From the NCBI GenBank assembly GCA_021527695.1, contig JAKFAO010000011.1, positions 682,001 to 746,000 of the forward strand: 64,000 nt of DNA, read 5' to 3'. The notes beneath the pieces were generated by a model. It searched no databases and was not told the origin of the DNA. It saw only the letters and a program-made list of their open reading frames with translations. Position numbers and translations under genes: made by a program. Shown in pieces: positions 1 through 12,589 of this stretch; position 1 is the first letter of the stretch, and each line of letters starts with the position of its first letter. Source of the DNA: Naematelia aurantialba (Eukaryota > Basidiomycota > Tremellomycetes > Tremellales > Naemateliaceae).

Positions 1-3000
1 AAAGACGGATCCCTGCAGCGACGGGCGATTCGCTTTGATGCCTGCCATCAGGTCTGTTCGTGTCAATACACGCATGCACCGTCAAGCGTGGTCTGGACTG
101 ACTGCTTTCGACCTTTTTCGAGATCCCAAAGTCGGAAATCTTGATCCCGCCCTTGTTGTCCACCAAGATATTCGCGCCCTTGATATCGCGGTGGATAATC
201 TCCCGCTCGTGCAGGTAGTTCAAGCCAGTGAGGATCTGCCGCACAAAGTTGCGCACGAGCGCTTCCTCAAAGGCGCCGTAGTTGTTGAGCAGGGCCGCCA
301 CCGAGCCGCCGGGGACGTACTCGAGGAAGATGTTGAGGTTGTTGCCGTCGGACGAGGAGTCTGTGTGGCGTTAGCGTGGATCGACAGCTGGACATAACAG
401 TCGCTGGAGAGAATAGCTCAAGAGAATAGCTCAAGAGACTAGCTGAAGTGAAGAGATGAGCTCAAGAGAATGGCTCAAGAGACTAGCCGAAGAGAAGAGC
501 TCAAGAGAAGAGCTCAAGAGAATACCTCAAGAGAATAGCTCAAGAGAATACCCCAAGACACTAGCTCAAGAGGCCAGTTCAAGACACTAGCTGAAGACAC
601 TAGCTCAGACCACCCACCGAGGTACTGCACGATATTCTCATGCTGCAGCTCCTTGAGAAGCTCAATCTCCCTCTCGAGAGCGACCACCATGCCCCGCTTG
701 CGCTCCTCGTTCCGCGCCGAGCTGGTCGGCAGCTCCACTTGCTTTACAGCCATCAAGAGGCCGGAATGCGCGTCCATCCCGAGGAAGACGGAGCCAAACG
801 AGCCGGCGCCGATGAGCGCGCCTTTGATCCATTTGATCGACCGTTTCGCTGTGTCGTCAGCGGCATATCTCGCGTGGATGCAAAGCGGACGCGGTTGAGC
901 TGTGGAATTGACCTCCTAGTAGATCGTGCTAGAACTAGATCCCTAGTATTTCTGGACCTAGTATCTGTGGACCTAGGACCTGTGGACCTAAGACATCTGG
1001 AACAGACCGGTCAAGACTCTGCGGTCTGCGCGCAGCGCAGAGCTGCTCAAGAAGCACAAGCAGACCGGGGAGGGGGGAGGGAGTTAAAGGCGAACAGAAA
1101 TTCAAAGGAGGAGTCCAAGCGCGCCAGGAGTTGCAGGAATTCAAGCGTGTCCGGAGAGTCGCACGAATTCCAGACGAGTAAAGCAGCAAAGCAGCAGAGC
1201 AGGGCAGCAGAACAGTCGAGCAGCAGAACAACTCACACCCAGCCGAAGTAAACGCGCGACCCTGCTCGTCGTCCGTGTCCTCGCTCTCGTCGTCCGTGTC
1301 CTCGCTCTCGTCGTCCGTCGTCGTATCCACATCTTCGTCCGTCTCGTCCATGCTCTCGTCCGCCTCGCTATCTTCATCTTCAGCCTGGTCCACCGGGACC
1401 GGCCCTTCGTCCGGCATCGCCAGCGGAACGATGATCTCCCGCTCGTCGTCGTCGTCGTCGTCGTCAAACGTGATCGTGCTCGCGCGTCTGTTCTCCACGC
1501 CAGCCGTGATCTCGTCGACGGTGCGCATCGACGCAGTGTCCGATCGGTCGCGGTTGCGCCGGAGGTGGGAGAGCATCGACATGCGCGACCGTGACGAGCC
1601 GGCCGAGTTGCGCCGCTGGCTCCGGAGCGATTTGGGTCGCAGCGGCAGTCCCGCTCCGACGTGCATGCTTCCACGGTTGATGCCCTCGCCGTGGATGTTC
1701 ATGCTGATGTTGTCCATGTCGTTGATGTTGATGTTATCGCTGATGCTGTCATTGTCGTTGTCGTTGTCGTTGTTGTTGTTGATGTTGTTGATGTTGTCGT
1801 CGTCATTGTTGTTGTCGTTGACGTCGTCACGGTCGTTGGAGCGGTAGCGGTTGGCATTATGCGTGGTCACTGTCGGGGTCGGCGAATACGCCTGCAGCGA
1901 GTCGGACAGCGATTCGGCACTCGGCTCAAAGGGCGGTAGCAGCGGGGGCCGGGTGCTATCTTGCTCTTCGCCGTCGATACGTGGCCTGCCGACATCTCCG
2001 CCGTCTCCCGACACCGACAAGCGCGGCAAGAGCTCGTCACTCTCTGCCTCTTCCTCTGGAATCGTGTCAGCCGGCGGGGGGCTCGAGACTGTCCTGGAGG
2101 CCGGCCTCGGTCGGCGCGGAGGCGTGACCTTGATACTTGATGCGCCACTGAACCGCCTCGCATCGGGAACGTCGAGGCTCGCCCTGCCCTCACTTGGCGC
2201 TAGCGAGTTTCTGCTGCCGTGGCCCGGCAGACCTATCGAGTTCCGACTGCCGCTGCCGGGCAGACCGATCGAGTTGCGGGTCCCAGGCAGCCGCATCATA
2301 GAGTACCGCGCGGTCTTTTCCAGCTCCTTGCGCTTGGCCGAGGGAAAGTACTCTGCCAGGTGGGTAGAGATGAGTTCAGACGGCGGCCGGTGCCCGAAAA
2401 AGTTGTACATCCGCTTCCCCTTGGACGACAGGAAGCTGCCCGAGCTCGGCGAGCGCGACGTTGTGGGCGACGGCGGCTGTTCTGGCATCGGCACACCCAG
2501 GCCCGACAAGATCGACACCATCGACGCGCGGTTCGTCTTTCTGCCGCCCACCTTCGTAGGCGTCAAGTGCGTGGGACTGCCCTCGCGGCTCAACTCGCGG
2601 TCCCGGTCCCGGTCCGTGACGGCTGTGAAGCCGAGCCGCGGACCGCCATGGTACGTCGGCGACGTGGGCGACATGGGTGCTGGCACATTTTCGCCCAGGA
2701 ATTGGTCCATGTTCTTGCGGTTCACCGGTTTCGCTTTCCGGCGCAAGACTAGGCCCTTTTCCCGTACAGCAGAGCCATCGCGGTGCGACAGGCAGATACC
2801 AAGCAGATCGGCCTCGGAAAGCGGCCTCGCTAGATCATCATCAACATATCTTCTACACATGGTGGTGTAGCAGGAATCACGCTCACAATCGTCGTCGGGA
2901 TCGCTCTCGGCGTACACTCCCCATCCATCGACCTCGAGACGATCGCCGTCCTCGTCGCTCTCTGTTTCGCTCGAAACGTGCACCGGTGTGTTCCACTTGC

Positions 3001-3484
3001 CAAACTTCTTCAACACCTTTTCCAGCACCTCGACGCCGCTGGCGCAAGTCGCCACGGCGACGGTGCGGGACGTGCCATCTTCCTTGTTGATGAACTTGAC
3101 GACCTGTCGTCGTACCTCTTCGAGCGGAAGCTGTGCTTGCCCCAACGACGCCTCGTAGGCTTTGGCGCGGGACCGATCGGTAGACGCAGATCCATTGCCT
3201 GTCAACATGCCGCCTGCACCCACCACAAACCCGCCAGTAGGATTCCGCTTGTGAGAGGTCTGCTCAGCGAGGTGAGGCGGCGATGTCTTCTTGTCGTCTT
3301 CGCGCGATGCCCGCGAGGCAGCAAACGGATGGACAGGAGGAGCAGCAGATCGGCCGATTATCGCTGTGAACTTGCTCTTGACTGGACTGACTTTGGTCGG
3401 GGTAGAGCTCGGTGCGCGCCGTTGACTGTCGTCACGGCGCAGCGAGATGACTTGTGGGGCTGCACGCCGTTCGGCAAGGGAAGG

Positions 3485-3515
<31 letters not shown>

Positions 3516-4630
3516 CCACGAGGCAGACCATGTTGGAGGTCGGGCGATGCCCACGTGGGCGTAGCGCGCCCGCCGTCGCGCCGCTGCAGCTGGGTGATCG
3601 AGCTGGCGTACTCTGCCGCGGAAGATTGCTGTTGCTGTGACGATACCGGCGCAGGGGCAGGAGGTAGCGGACGGTCTGCAAAGCCCGCGGCATCGGGATT
3701 GGCATTGACCGGGCTTGGCGAGCGCCGACCTGCATCGCGAGACGGCGGTGCACGGAGGTTGAACGACCGAGATGGACCGGGCACAGAGGTCGAAGCCGTC
3801 ACTGTGGTACTAGAGCTGCTGTGGGAGCCCAATGACGGTCGAAGGGGCTGGTCTCGAGTCTGCGGCGCGGGAATAGGGCGCGGTGTGGCCGATGGACCAG
3901 AATCATAGTTCTGGTATGCCTTTGGTAGTGGTCGGCTGGGATGATGGGGCTGGAGATCCAAAGGGGGCGGTCGAGTGGAATGCAGCCGCCTGACCGACCC
4001 CAGTCGGTCCGTGGGGTTGCCCAGCCTGCCATCGAGGATAGGTGAGAACCCCGGGCTGTCGTCGTCTAGGGGCGGCGTCGAAGTTCCATTCAGCCTGAAC
4101 TCGACTCTTGATGGTGCTCTCATTGGAGCCATGACTGCTGTAGCCGCCGAGGCGCTGGCACTTGTGCTGGCATTGGCGCGCTTCCGTAGATCTTTTATAC
4201 CGGCCAAGAGGCGGACGCGTTCGCCGACCTTGGCGACGCCCATCTCCTTGAGCGTGGCCATATCAAGGTCGAGCAAGACGCGGCCGTCAATGTCGTTCTG
4301 CCTGAACACGGCAGCATAATGTCCGCACTTGTACAGCCCGAGAAAGGTGGCGATGTCGTTCGGCCCCCAGGTGCGCAGGTACGCGCTGAGCGAGGGGTGC
4401 GATGGCGGCGGGTGGAAGAGCGGCGGCGTGGCCGGCCGGGGGTGGTGGAAGATGCTGCTGGAGAGGGAGAGCGCGGAGCCCTGGTGCCGCGGCTCCCTCT
4501 CTGCATGCGCGTGAGGGTACGAAGGCTCGTGCTGGAAGTGAGGGGACGTCGGCGTCGTGTTTTGTGACGAGGCGGACGAGGTCGGCGACGGTACGGCGTG
4601 TGGCCGCAGCGACGGCGCGAGACTCGACAT
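1..4630 (-). CDS. STE11: STE11-type MAP kinase kinase kinase (3' end beyond window)
   Basis: Serine/threonine MAPKKK of the mating/pheromone MAPK cascade; the family acts in the cytoplasm downstream of STE20 and upstream of STE7. Exons read by me: complement(join(1..41,103..360,618..848,1237..4630)); all three junctions keep frame. A SAM domain lies near residues 85-150 ([17 protein letters not shown]) and a Ras-association-like domain near 510-610. A long Ser/Pro/Asp/Asn-rich linker follows, then the kinase domain from about residue 1133: glycine loop GAGSFGSV, catalytic Lys in [11 protein letters not shown] in [16 protein letters not shown] in ISDFGIS. The reading stops at the window edge inside the activation segment (SLQGSVF). 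The Met at 4630 was chosen because the next upstream in-frame Met lies in a stretch with no family similarity; 4705 is the alternative. The SAM-RA-kinase order is the STE11/Byr2 architecture. The linker holds an unusual Asn/Asp run (about 1690-1850). Confidence 0.93.
361..617 (-). repeat. Degenerate tandem repeat filling a STE11 intron
   Basis: About 410-600 is an array of a 10-14 nt unit, CTCAAGAGAATAG with variants such as CTCAAGAGACTAG and CTGAAGACACTAG, repeated roughly fifteen times. It lies wholly inside the 257-nt intron (361-617) that interrupts the kinase domain after the IVQYL motif. Neighbouring introns are shorter (61 nt), so repeat growth has enlarged this one. The neighbouring intron 849-1236 (388 nt) is also long and holds a shorter array around 940-1000. 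Confidence 0.8.
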
Positions 4631-5472
4631 GGCGACCCTGCCAAGCTTGCTCGAAGCGGTGGGGTATTGCGTTGCGCTGACGCAGCTGCCTGGGTGGAGA
4701 TACACAGGACAGAGGTACCAGTGATGCGAAAGTACGAGGGTGAAAGGAGCGTGTCCTGCCTGATCGCCTGTGACTGGGTTCTCGCGGGCGGTCCTAGTCC
4801 CAGGAGAGGTTGGCGGCTAGATGTGATGGTATGGTATGGAGATTAGACGAGTACACTGACAGTGATGCTGGGCGCGGCCGTAGGCATGGCTCGGGCCGTG
4901 GTCAAGGCGGTCAAGGCGGGGTATCGAGCAACGCACGAGCCTGTTTGGTCAAACGCTCGCTCGGATCACTGGATGGACCCCTTGCCGAGACTGTCCTTTC
5001 GGGCTCGAACGAGAGCCCCTTGGAAGAAATGATACAAGGATATGTGGGACTGATATACCAGCGAGAGTATGATGCGTCGATGCCGATGCCGATGCCCAGT
5101 GTGAATGCCAGAGTACCACTGTCGACCACGACCGACGACCAGCCCCCAGTGGCTAGACACGCAACGCGTAGTGTGCAAATGGCAAAGACTGCAGCAAAGA
5201 GAGGAACAAAAAGACCCACTGTGCCAGTAGCGGCCCTGACCGTTTCATCACATCGGGTTCATGCTACTACAACAGCACCAGCTCCAGCACCAGCACAGCG
5301 TGACACACTGTACATGTATCCACGAGGGAGGCAGCGTACACTTAGACGACTAGGCTGGGAAGCACCCATGCATGCGACAAGAATGCCAAATCAAAGAACA
5401 CGCTAGGCGACCCGAGCCCCGCGTAATACCACCGATATCCGATGCTACCATGCCCGCTACGCGCGCTAAGCC
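4631..5472. other. Intergenic, STE11 promoter side / ETF1 downstream side
   Basis: About 840 bp with no gene I can support. It holds the presumed STE11 promoter and the ETF1 3' flank. A short CAGCACCAG-type trinucleotide run sits near 5273-5295. Open frames here show no recognisable domain or start context. Confidence 0.5.
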
Positions 5473-7006
5473 TCAAGCCTTGGCCGCCTCGATCTTCTTT
5501 GCCAACTCGGGCACGGCGTCAAACAAGTCTGCTACCAGCCCGGCATCGGCCACCTGGAAGATGGGAGCATCGGGGTCTTTGTTGATCGCAACGATCATCT
5601 TGGACTCCTTCATGCCTGCCAGATGCTGGATCGCGCCAGAGATCCCGACCGCCACATACAGCTCGGGGGCCACGACCTAACATACATGAGCTGGACGAGT
5701 CATGGCTTGCAGAGACTCAAAGGTTGATTCACCTTGCCGGTCTGACCGACTTGTAACGAGTTGTCTGCATATCCAGAGTCGACGGCTGCTCGCGATGCTC
5801 CGACCGCTACAGGGTGGTCAGCGAACAGCAACTCAGTACGATGGCCCCTCGCGTCGATCGGTCTTTGTATATCGAGATGCGAGAGGCGCGATGCCAACTC
5901 ACCAGCTCCAAGTGCATCGGCCAACGGGTCAATGACCTTGTTAAAGTTCTCCTGAGACTTTAGACCACGCCCACCCGATACAACCCTGGTTGCTGATGAC
6001 AGATCAGGCCGAGACGAAACCGTCAGCTCCTCAGACACGTATTTCGTCGGTGCTAAAGTTCTGTCAGCCGGCTCGTCTCAAGCTGCTGTTTTGCCTCCAA
6101 AACATTGTCGCTTCTAGAACTATCGTCTTGTACTCACAGTCGGCTGTGACTTCCTGGATCTCCTCTACTGCAGCATCACCGCCCCCGATAGGCGCCTTGT
6201 CAAACGCCGTCGTCCGCACGGTAACGATCTTAATCTTGTCCTTGTCGGACGACTTGACCTTCAAGATTGCATTACCAGCATAGATTGGCCGGGTGAAGAC
6301 GTCGCCCGAGGGCTCGAGAGCAATGATATCTGCGATCATTGACGTGTCCAGCACGCCTGCGACGCGGGGGAAGATGTTCTTGCCTACTGCGGTGTGGGCG
6401 CCGAAGAGGTGGGTGATCGATTTGGACGGGAGGACATCGGCGAGCAGAGGAGCGACGGCTGGGCGGCGTGAGCTTGTTACTTGTCATGGAATCTACGGCT
6501 ATCCTGCAAAACCTCGGTCTGTACTAGGACTGTTTCTGTGTTCCCGGGGAACAGAGTGGATGATAAGAGGAGAAGCAGAAGACATACCTTCTGCCATTGT
6601 GTGCGCATATCTGTCGGAAGCAGCAGTATAGATCTTTGACAGTCCCTCGATCCTGAACTGTCAGAGAGTGATACGACGCGGTGATGACACTCGACTCACT
6701 TCTTTGCTTCTCCTACGACACCGTCCACCTGGGCTTTGCTGCCAATGACAATCCCGGCAGCCTAGAGCCCATGAGCAACATGCTACGACAAACCAGTGCC
6801 GGCTCCTCCTGAGGTTCAGAGGGGGAAAGAAGACCTACATCACCAAGCTTCTTCGCAGCAGTCACAGCGTTGAGACTGCTGTCATTGAGTTTGCCGCCCT
6901 TGTGCTCCAGAAAAACAAGGGACGATGCCAGCCGACGCTGCAGCGACGAGGTCGAAGCGGAAGAGAAGGCTATTGAGCGGGTGGACCTGAGTGCGGATCG
7001 AAGCAT
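5473..7006 (-). CDS. ETF1: Electron transfer flavoprotein alpha subunit (mitochondrial)
   Basis: ETF alpha passes electrons from acyl-CoA and related dehydrogenases to ETF-ubiquinone oxidoreductase in the mitochondrial matrix. Exons: complement(join(5473..5676,5733..5806,5903..6052,6138..6458,6588..6652,6700..6761,6839..7006)), 347 aa with all phases closed, the usual family length. The N-terminus ([18 protein letters not shown]) looks like a mitochondrial presequence. Family signatures follow: [37 protein letters not shown] in the N-terminal domain, and the FAD-binding half with [40 protein letters not shown] and [12 protein letters not shown]. Six introns; the one at 6653-6699 is only 47 nt. 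ETF1 is the name used in the Cryptococcus MAT locus; the yeast orthologue is AIM45. Diverges from the SNT2-type gene. Confidence 0.95.
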
Positions 7007-8436
7007 GTCGACTATCCGAGCTCGCAGGACGCACGCTGTACGGACGATCAGACGAACAGTCAGAAGCGGCCAAGTCGAGGGACGAGTACAGAGGACGAGG
7101 ACGAAGGATGCAGCCCGGTTGCTGCCAGAGCCGGTGTCGACATATGGACGGAATCAAAATCACTTTCCGCTGCCTGGCGGGATCAATTAACTTCGGCCGT
7201 CGACGTCTGGCGCGTCGCATTGGAACTGTTGAATCTCTCAACCTGCGGCACTTGGAGGTCCATCATTAGAGAAGTCCAGCGGAAGTGCAGCTTGAGCAAG
7301 AGCGTCTCCAGAAAGACAGGACCCACTAGCTCTATGTCTGGAGCGGCTGCTGCGCAGGACGTCCAAGGTTACCGATACGACGAGCCGCCGAGGTGTCCTA
7401 CCCTACTAAGTCACGCGTTCCCAGCCAGCCTGGACAGACGGGTGAGGCGGACGACGCAGTCGGCTATACCGGGCTGTCGCTTCTCCCAATAGTTCAGCTG
7501 TAGCTCGGGTGGGGATGGTACGACATTGTTGACGGTCCGCTGGTCGGCTGGGCGTGTTGGTCGTCGTGCCCGTACTTCACTATGCCTTGTGAGCTTCGAC
7601 AGGCAGCTAATACGGGACGGTGATGCTGAGAAACATCTGATCGCTGAGATTCCCGCTTATTGGGGGCACTGACAATAATAGCACTCTCTCTGCTAGAACT
7701 GATACAGGAGACCCATTGGCAACACCGGACTCACTCGGAATGCGAAGCGCAGAAGAGAGACACACGGAAAGAAAGTGTTCCGATGCTCGTCCGAGAATCC
7801 GCGAGTCGTCTGACCACGCTCGACCTTCGTCCGTGTCGAAGAGGCACTACATGTCTTCGTGCACCACGTCAGCTACAGTTGCTAGACCTGCCTCTGGCCT
7901 CCTGGCGGGCGGTCGTGAGGCAATAGCGATGCTCTGTGAGGCAAAACGCGAGTTGAGACTAGAGACGGGGGGTCAGCTAGGGAGTGGCCATCTAGTTCAT
8001 ATATACATATATGCAGTGCACATGAGATGCATCGAGCTTCTTGGTCATGCCACCACTCTACATGTTCAGCGCCGCGAGGGGCTTGGGTCTTGTCTGCCTG
8101 AGGAACATGCGCAGAATCCAAAACGACCGGTGTGACCTACAAACGACAATCGTCCAGCTTTGATTTCTCTTTCATCTTTTGTTTCTCCGTCTTCCTCCCA
8201 CTTTTCACTCCCCTTGCATCATTCGTCACCCGGTCGCCGACTGCTCTGGTCGGATGGTATCCCTGTAGCCTTGCCCCATCCAACCGGCCAAGCGTGAGTT
8301 GTTGCATACCCCGTTTCTTACCCCCGACCGAGCTAGAGCTCACCACTAACAGCTCCTTCCTTCTCTCCCCACTCTTCGCCCTCTGGCTCCCATCTCCCAG
8401 ACGCTTATTCAGGCCGCATCTCTCGGGTCGACCAGG
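7007..8436. other. Divergent intergenic region, ETF1 / SNT2-type gene
   Basis: 1.43 kb between two divergent starts. I see no coding potential beyond short frames without domains. The part nearest the plus-strand gene (about 8160-8400) is pyrimidine-rich (TTTC/CTCC runs), typical of fungal core promoters and 5' leaders. Palindromic ATATACATATAT lies near 8000. Confidence 0.5.
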
Positions 8437-11400
8437 ATGCCAGCGTACAAAACTTCATCAGCAAAGTTGGCGAACGGCGAAATCGTCTTTCGGGACGGTA
8501 CGTCCTCGCGCCCTCGCCGAACCTGCACCTTCACCTGCACCCTCTCCCCAGCCTGAATGCCGGCATGTGGGATTCCGCCTAAACCCCAGCCGCTGCCTGC
8601 ACGAATCTTGACATACCAGTCAGAGCATGGATATGGATATACAGCGCATGAACCTAGCTGACGCGACCGGTAGACCACGTCTACGTCTCGCCGCCCTGGT
8701 CGGAGCGTGACGGTCAGTCCCAATCCCTCGTCCCGAATCCGCATATTGCACCCACATTGGACCATGTTGGGCGCTCGCTGATGACGGTCTGTCATGTGTA
8801 GGCACGCCTTATTGGGTCGCGCGAATCATCGATTTTCTCCCGCCCAACTCGACGCCCAAGAAGGGTGCCGCGAGGCGCACTGCATCAGCAGAGGTGTCTG
8901 TGAAATTGTCGCTTTATTATCGGCCAGGCGATGTGGGTGGCTTCTCTCTGAGTCTCTTGCTTCTCTGCCTAATCGCCTCTTCCCTCCTCGCCTCTTCCCT
9001 CCCCTCCCTCCCTCCTCCTCCCCTCCCTCCTCCTCCCCTTCTCTATTCACTTCTATCTCTCATCTTCTACTCCTCTCTCTTCTCTTTTTCTCTCTTCTTC
9101 TACCTTCTCTCTTCTTCTCTCCTTGTCTTCACCATTTCTCTTCTTCTCTTTCTCTCTTCTTCCCTCTTCTCGTCTTCTTGTTCCACCTCTTCCTCTCTTT
9201 CTTCTACCCACTCTCTTCTTCTCTGAATAGTCATCTCGCCGGAGATTTTCTTCTCGTCTCCTGGTCTTCTTCTCCCCCTCTCTCGTCCGACCCACAAGGC
9301 GAAGATTGCCAAGACCATGGACCGTCCTCGCTAACGCGACCCCCTTGCAGATATCAGGCCGCAACGTCTCAGACTTTCGCGTACTCCTAGCGACGATCCA
9401 CACCGACGTGCAGCCTTTGTCTAACGTGCGTGGGAAATGCTATGTGCGGCACCGGGACCGGATCGAGGACTTGCTCAAATGGAAGAAGTCGCCCGACCAC
9501 TTTTACTTTATGCGATTCTACGATCCCTACATCAAGCGCGAGTTTGAGGTGATCCCTACCGAAAACATCAAGAACAGTGAGTCGTGTCAAAAATATCATT
9601 ATCGATCTCTTGATCGTCATCGGTGCACCGCCATCGACCTTCCGTCATCGACCTCCTGTCACCAACCTTCTGTGACCGACCTCCTGACCGCCAACGCAGG
9701 GCGACCTCCTGGCGTTCATTTCTCCTGTCTCCGACCTTCTCCGGGATGTGCGGCTTGCTGATCGTCCACAGTTCCGCCGCATGTTCGCGACACCTTGATG
9801 CTGCGGTACTCCTTTCTGGTGACCGAGCGCGAGATGGTTGCGGACCTCACGGATGCATTCCGCAACTGTTGTATCTGTGATCTGTGGGCATCCAGTCAGG
9901 AATCAGTTCGTTGCGAGTAAGTCGCCTGCCCGTATTCCCGAAACAAAGCCAACGAGTGCACAGGGTCTGCAAGAACAACTACCATATGAACTGTCTAAAC
10001 CCTCCACTGCTCGCCAAGCCGGCCAAGGGCTACTCATGGGTATGTCTTCCGTGCTCATTGCAGAGGCGCAAGGACGTCGAGGAGCAAAAGTTTCACTTTG
10101 GTACCACGAACGGAGCCAGTGCTCGCCCCACCAAGAATGCGGTGAAAGTCAAGGACGCTACGCCGATTCCTGCTAGACAGGAACTCATCACCTACCGCGG
10201 ATGGCCGTGGAGGTACTTTGGGTGAGTGACACTCATTGCCGAATCGCGCCACTTACTTTCCATGTCAGACAATATACTCGAGCAGAAGATACATTGGGTG
10301 AGCTCTCATCAAAGTTGGGCTGACGGCCACAGATCCGGACGATCCGATCTTCCCCCGAGCGGCAACGAGGGTCGGCATGAAGTACCAAGCTGTCGTACCG
10401 TCATGGGAAGAACAACAAGAGGCCGAAGCTCGACACAGACTCGGAGAAGCAGAAGCTGGACCTTCTAGGCACATCGGAGGTGAGCTGGCCTACGATTCGC
10501 CTGACTAATGACTCCAGTGGAGAGAGGCCTGGATATTGGCGAAAGGAAGCATGAGTCTACTTTGGAAGTGTGGTGTACACCGAGTGATGAACGTAAGCAT
10601 ACAGAGCGGGATATTGCTCACTTGCAGTCAACTCGTACATGGCTGAAGCCTCCTCACTCGACCTTCCTGTTCCACCTTGGGATGTCACCCGGCTGAACAT
10701 GGAACTCCAAGCCTTCACTACTTTAGGAAGACTGAGAGCCTTGGGCAAAATGCAAAGCTTACGGCTATCGGACTTCTCTCCTATTCACGTGAGTTTAATG
10801 CTTTCGCCGGGGCTGACGAGCAGTTCACCGACAAAGAGACTGCAGTGTTCGAAGCGGAGTTGGAAAAAAATGGTGGCCTCGAAGCGCATGAGACTGCAAA
10901 AGTGCTTGGCAAGCGACCTGCCGAAGTTTTGCGCTTCTCGTATATCTGGAAGAATAAGAAGCTCAAGGCGGAGAACGAGGCATTACGCCAACATCACAGA
11001 GTCAACACGTCGCATGCTCGTCAGAACAAGACCCTTGGTGCGCCATCACTGCGGATACGAGGACGGGCTGGGTCCGAAGCCTCGGACGACGAGGTTTCCC
11101 TACACGGCGGAGATTATCCCAAGACGAACCCGAAAGTCCAGTGCGCTGCGTGTTCGACGAGGATATCCAATGTTTGGTGGAAATGTCCCCGCACAGTACA
11201 TGGCGATGCTATGTGCGAGAGCTGCGGCTCAAATTACCGCAAATACGGAGTGATTAGCTTTGTCAAAGCTGAAGACACGAAAAAGCCAGACAAGAAGGAC
11301 CCACTCGCGAAACGAAAAGTGAGTGGGCCGAAGGACGTCAGAGCTAACGGACCAGGAGGCTGGGAGCGGAGCCTCGACGCCAGGACCTCCTCCTCCGCCA

Positions 11401-12589
11401 AAGTTGCCGCCATGTGCATGCTGTCGCCGGATGGAACCCAAGCCGGCCATGGCGAGATGCAAGACGTGCACATTTGCTGCGCACGCAGGATGTTATGGCA
11501 TTGCTCCACAAGACATGGGGCCAGAGTGGGAGTGCGAGCTGTGTCTCAACGCGCGACTCGAAGAATATCATTTGGTAAGACGATATCAATTGTAACAGGC
11601 TGACAAACAGCATCCCCGATGCGTGCTGTGTCCAAGGGAAACCTCGAGCTTGAGCACGGTGAAGAAGTCCAAAAAGTCCCCGTTGGACTTTGACCTTCTG
11701 TCTGCGTACAAGCCTACAGAAGGCCGTCGATGGGCTCATATTCTGTGTTCGATGTGGAGGCCGGGGGTCTTATACACTGATCCGGTCACGATGAAAGCGG
11801 TTGAGGGCGTAACCAGCATTTCTCGACGGCAGTGGGAAGAAGTGAGCTTGACATTCGCGTCGCGCTGACGCGGCAGACATGTTCGTTATGCAAGCAAGAC
11901 GACGGGGCGACGATCAATTGCGCAGAATGCGGAATATCGTTTCATGCTGCCTGCGCATGGCAGTCTGGCCACCGGTTTGGGTTCGAGTTTAGCTTGGTAC
12001 GTCGGGCTATTACGCGCGTGGCCATCGCAAAGTGTCGGACCGTTGCTGACTGCTTCATTCCTCGGCAGGCCAAACCGGGCAAGAAAGAGATTGTGACGAT
12101 TGCCAAGTTCAAGGAAGGAGAAGGCGTCATGACTGCGTCTGTGTGGTGTCGGGGTCACGATCTAGAGGGCCGGACCATATACGAGATGCACGAGCTCGAT
12201 CCTGAGCAGAACGAGGTGAGCATTTGCATCTTCGCAGCGTTGGCTTGATGGCACAAGGAAGGAGGGTGAAGCAAGCAAGGAGGACAAAGGTTGACGCTGA
12301 TTCTATTTGACAGACTGCACTACAGATCTTTACGGCCGCGTACAAAGCTCTGCCGCCACACGACGAGTCGTTTGCAATCCTCCGCAAAGCACGCCGTCTC
12401 GATGCGCTTATTCCTGCTCTCGAGCCGGCGGAGGAGCACGTAGAGTGCTATCACTGCGGGATCGACGTGTCGCCGCTTTGGCATTGGAGGGAGATGGGCG
12501 TCGATCGTGGCGGAGACGGGGACGGGGATGTGGTCATGGATGTGGTCAAGAGGCGGTTGTGTCATTTGTGCGATTTCAAGTTGCCCTGA
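8437..12589 (+). CDS. SNT2: SNT2-type chromatin reader (BAH, PHD, SANT, GATA finger, extended PHD)
   Basis: Likely histone-tail reader and scaffold of an Rpd3L-type or E3 complex, as yeast Snt2. Sixteen exons: join(8437..8497,8674..8712,8802..8932,9351..9576,9772..9916,9964..10221,10269..10297,10333..10479,10518..10592,10628..10788,10824..11318,11356..11574,11611..11841,11877..11996,12069..12215,12314..12589); 919 aa, every junction in phase. Order seen: BAH (DHVYVSPPWSERDG...PYWVARIIDFLP), first PHD near 188-235 (CCICDLWAS, CEVCKNNYHMNC), SANT helix block near 425-475 (FTDKETAVFEAELEKNGG), GATA-like finger (CAACSTRISNVWWKCP, CESCGSNYRKYG), PHD CACCRRMEP...CELCLN, then an extended PHD with WAHILCSMWRPG and CSLCKQDDGATINC. 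A C-terminal CYHCGID...CHLCDF pair may be a further Zn knuckle. Shorter than yeast Snt2. Two exons are tiny (39 and 29 nt). Converges with PRT1. Confidence 0.9.
8933..9350 (+). repeat. Polypyrimidine-rich 418-nt intron
   Basis: The intron after the BAH PGD motif is more than ten times longer than the smallest introns of the same gene (35-50 nt). About 8960-9230 is almost pure C/T on the plus strand (CTCTTCTTCTCT-type units). It may be slippage-derived; nothing coding is seen in it. Confidence 0.75.

Noticed and set aside
1275..3908. Several long plus-strand open frames (up to 339 aa) antisense to STE11
   Set aside because: They mirror the GC-rich, low-complexity STE11 linker, show only Ser/Arg-rich repeats and have no domains.
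4810..5406. 198-codon plus-strand frame between STE11 and ETF1
   Set aside because: Composition is repeat-like, no domain, no splice or promoter support.
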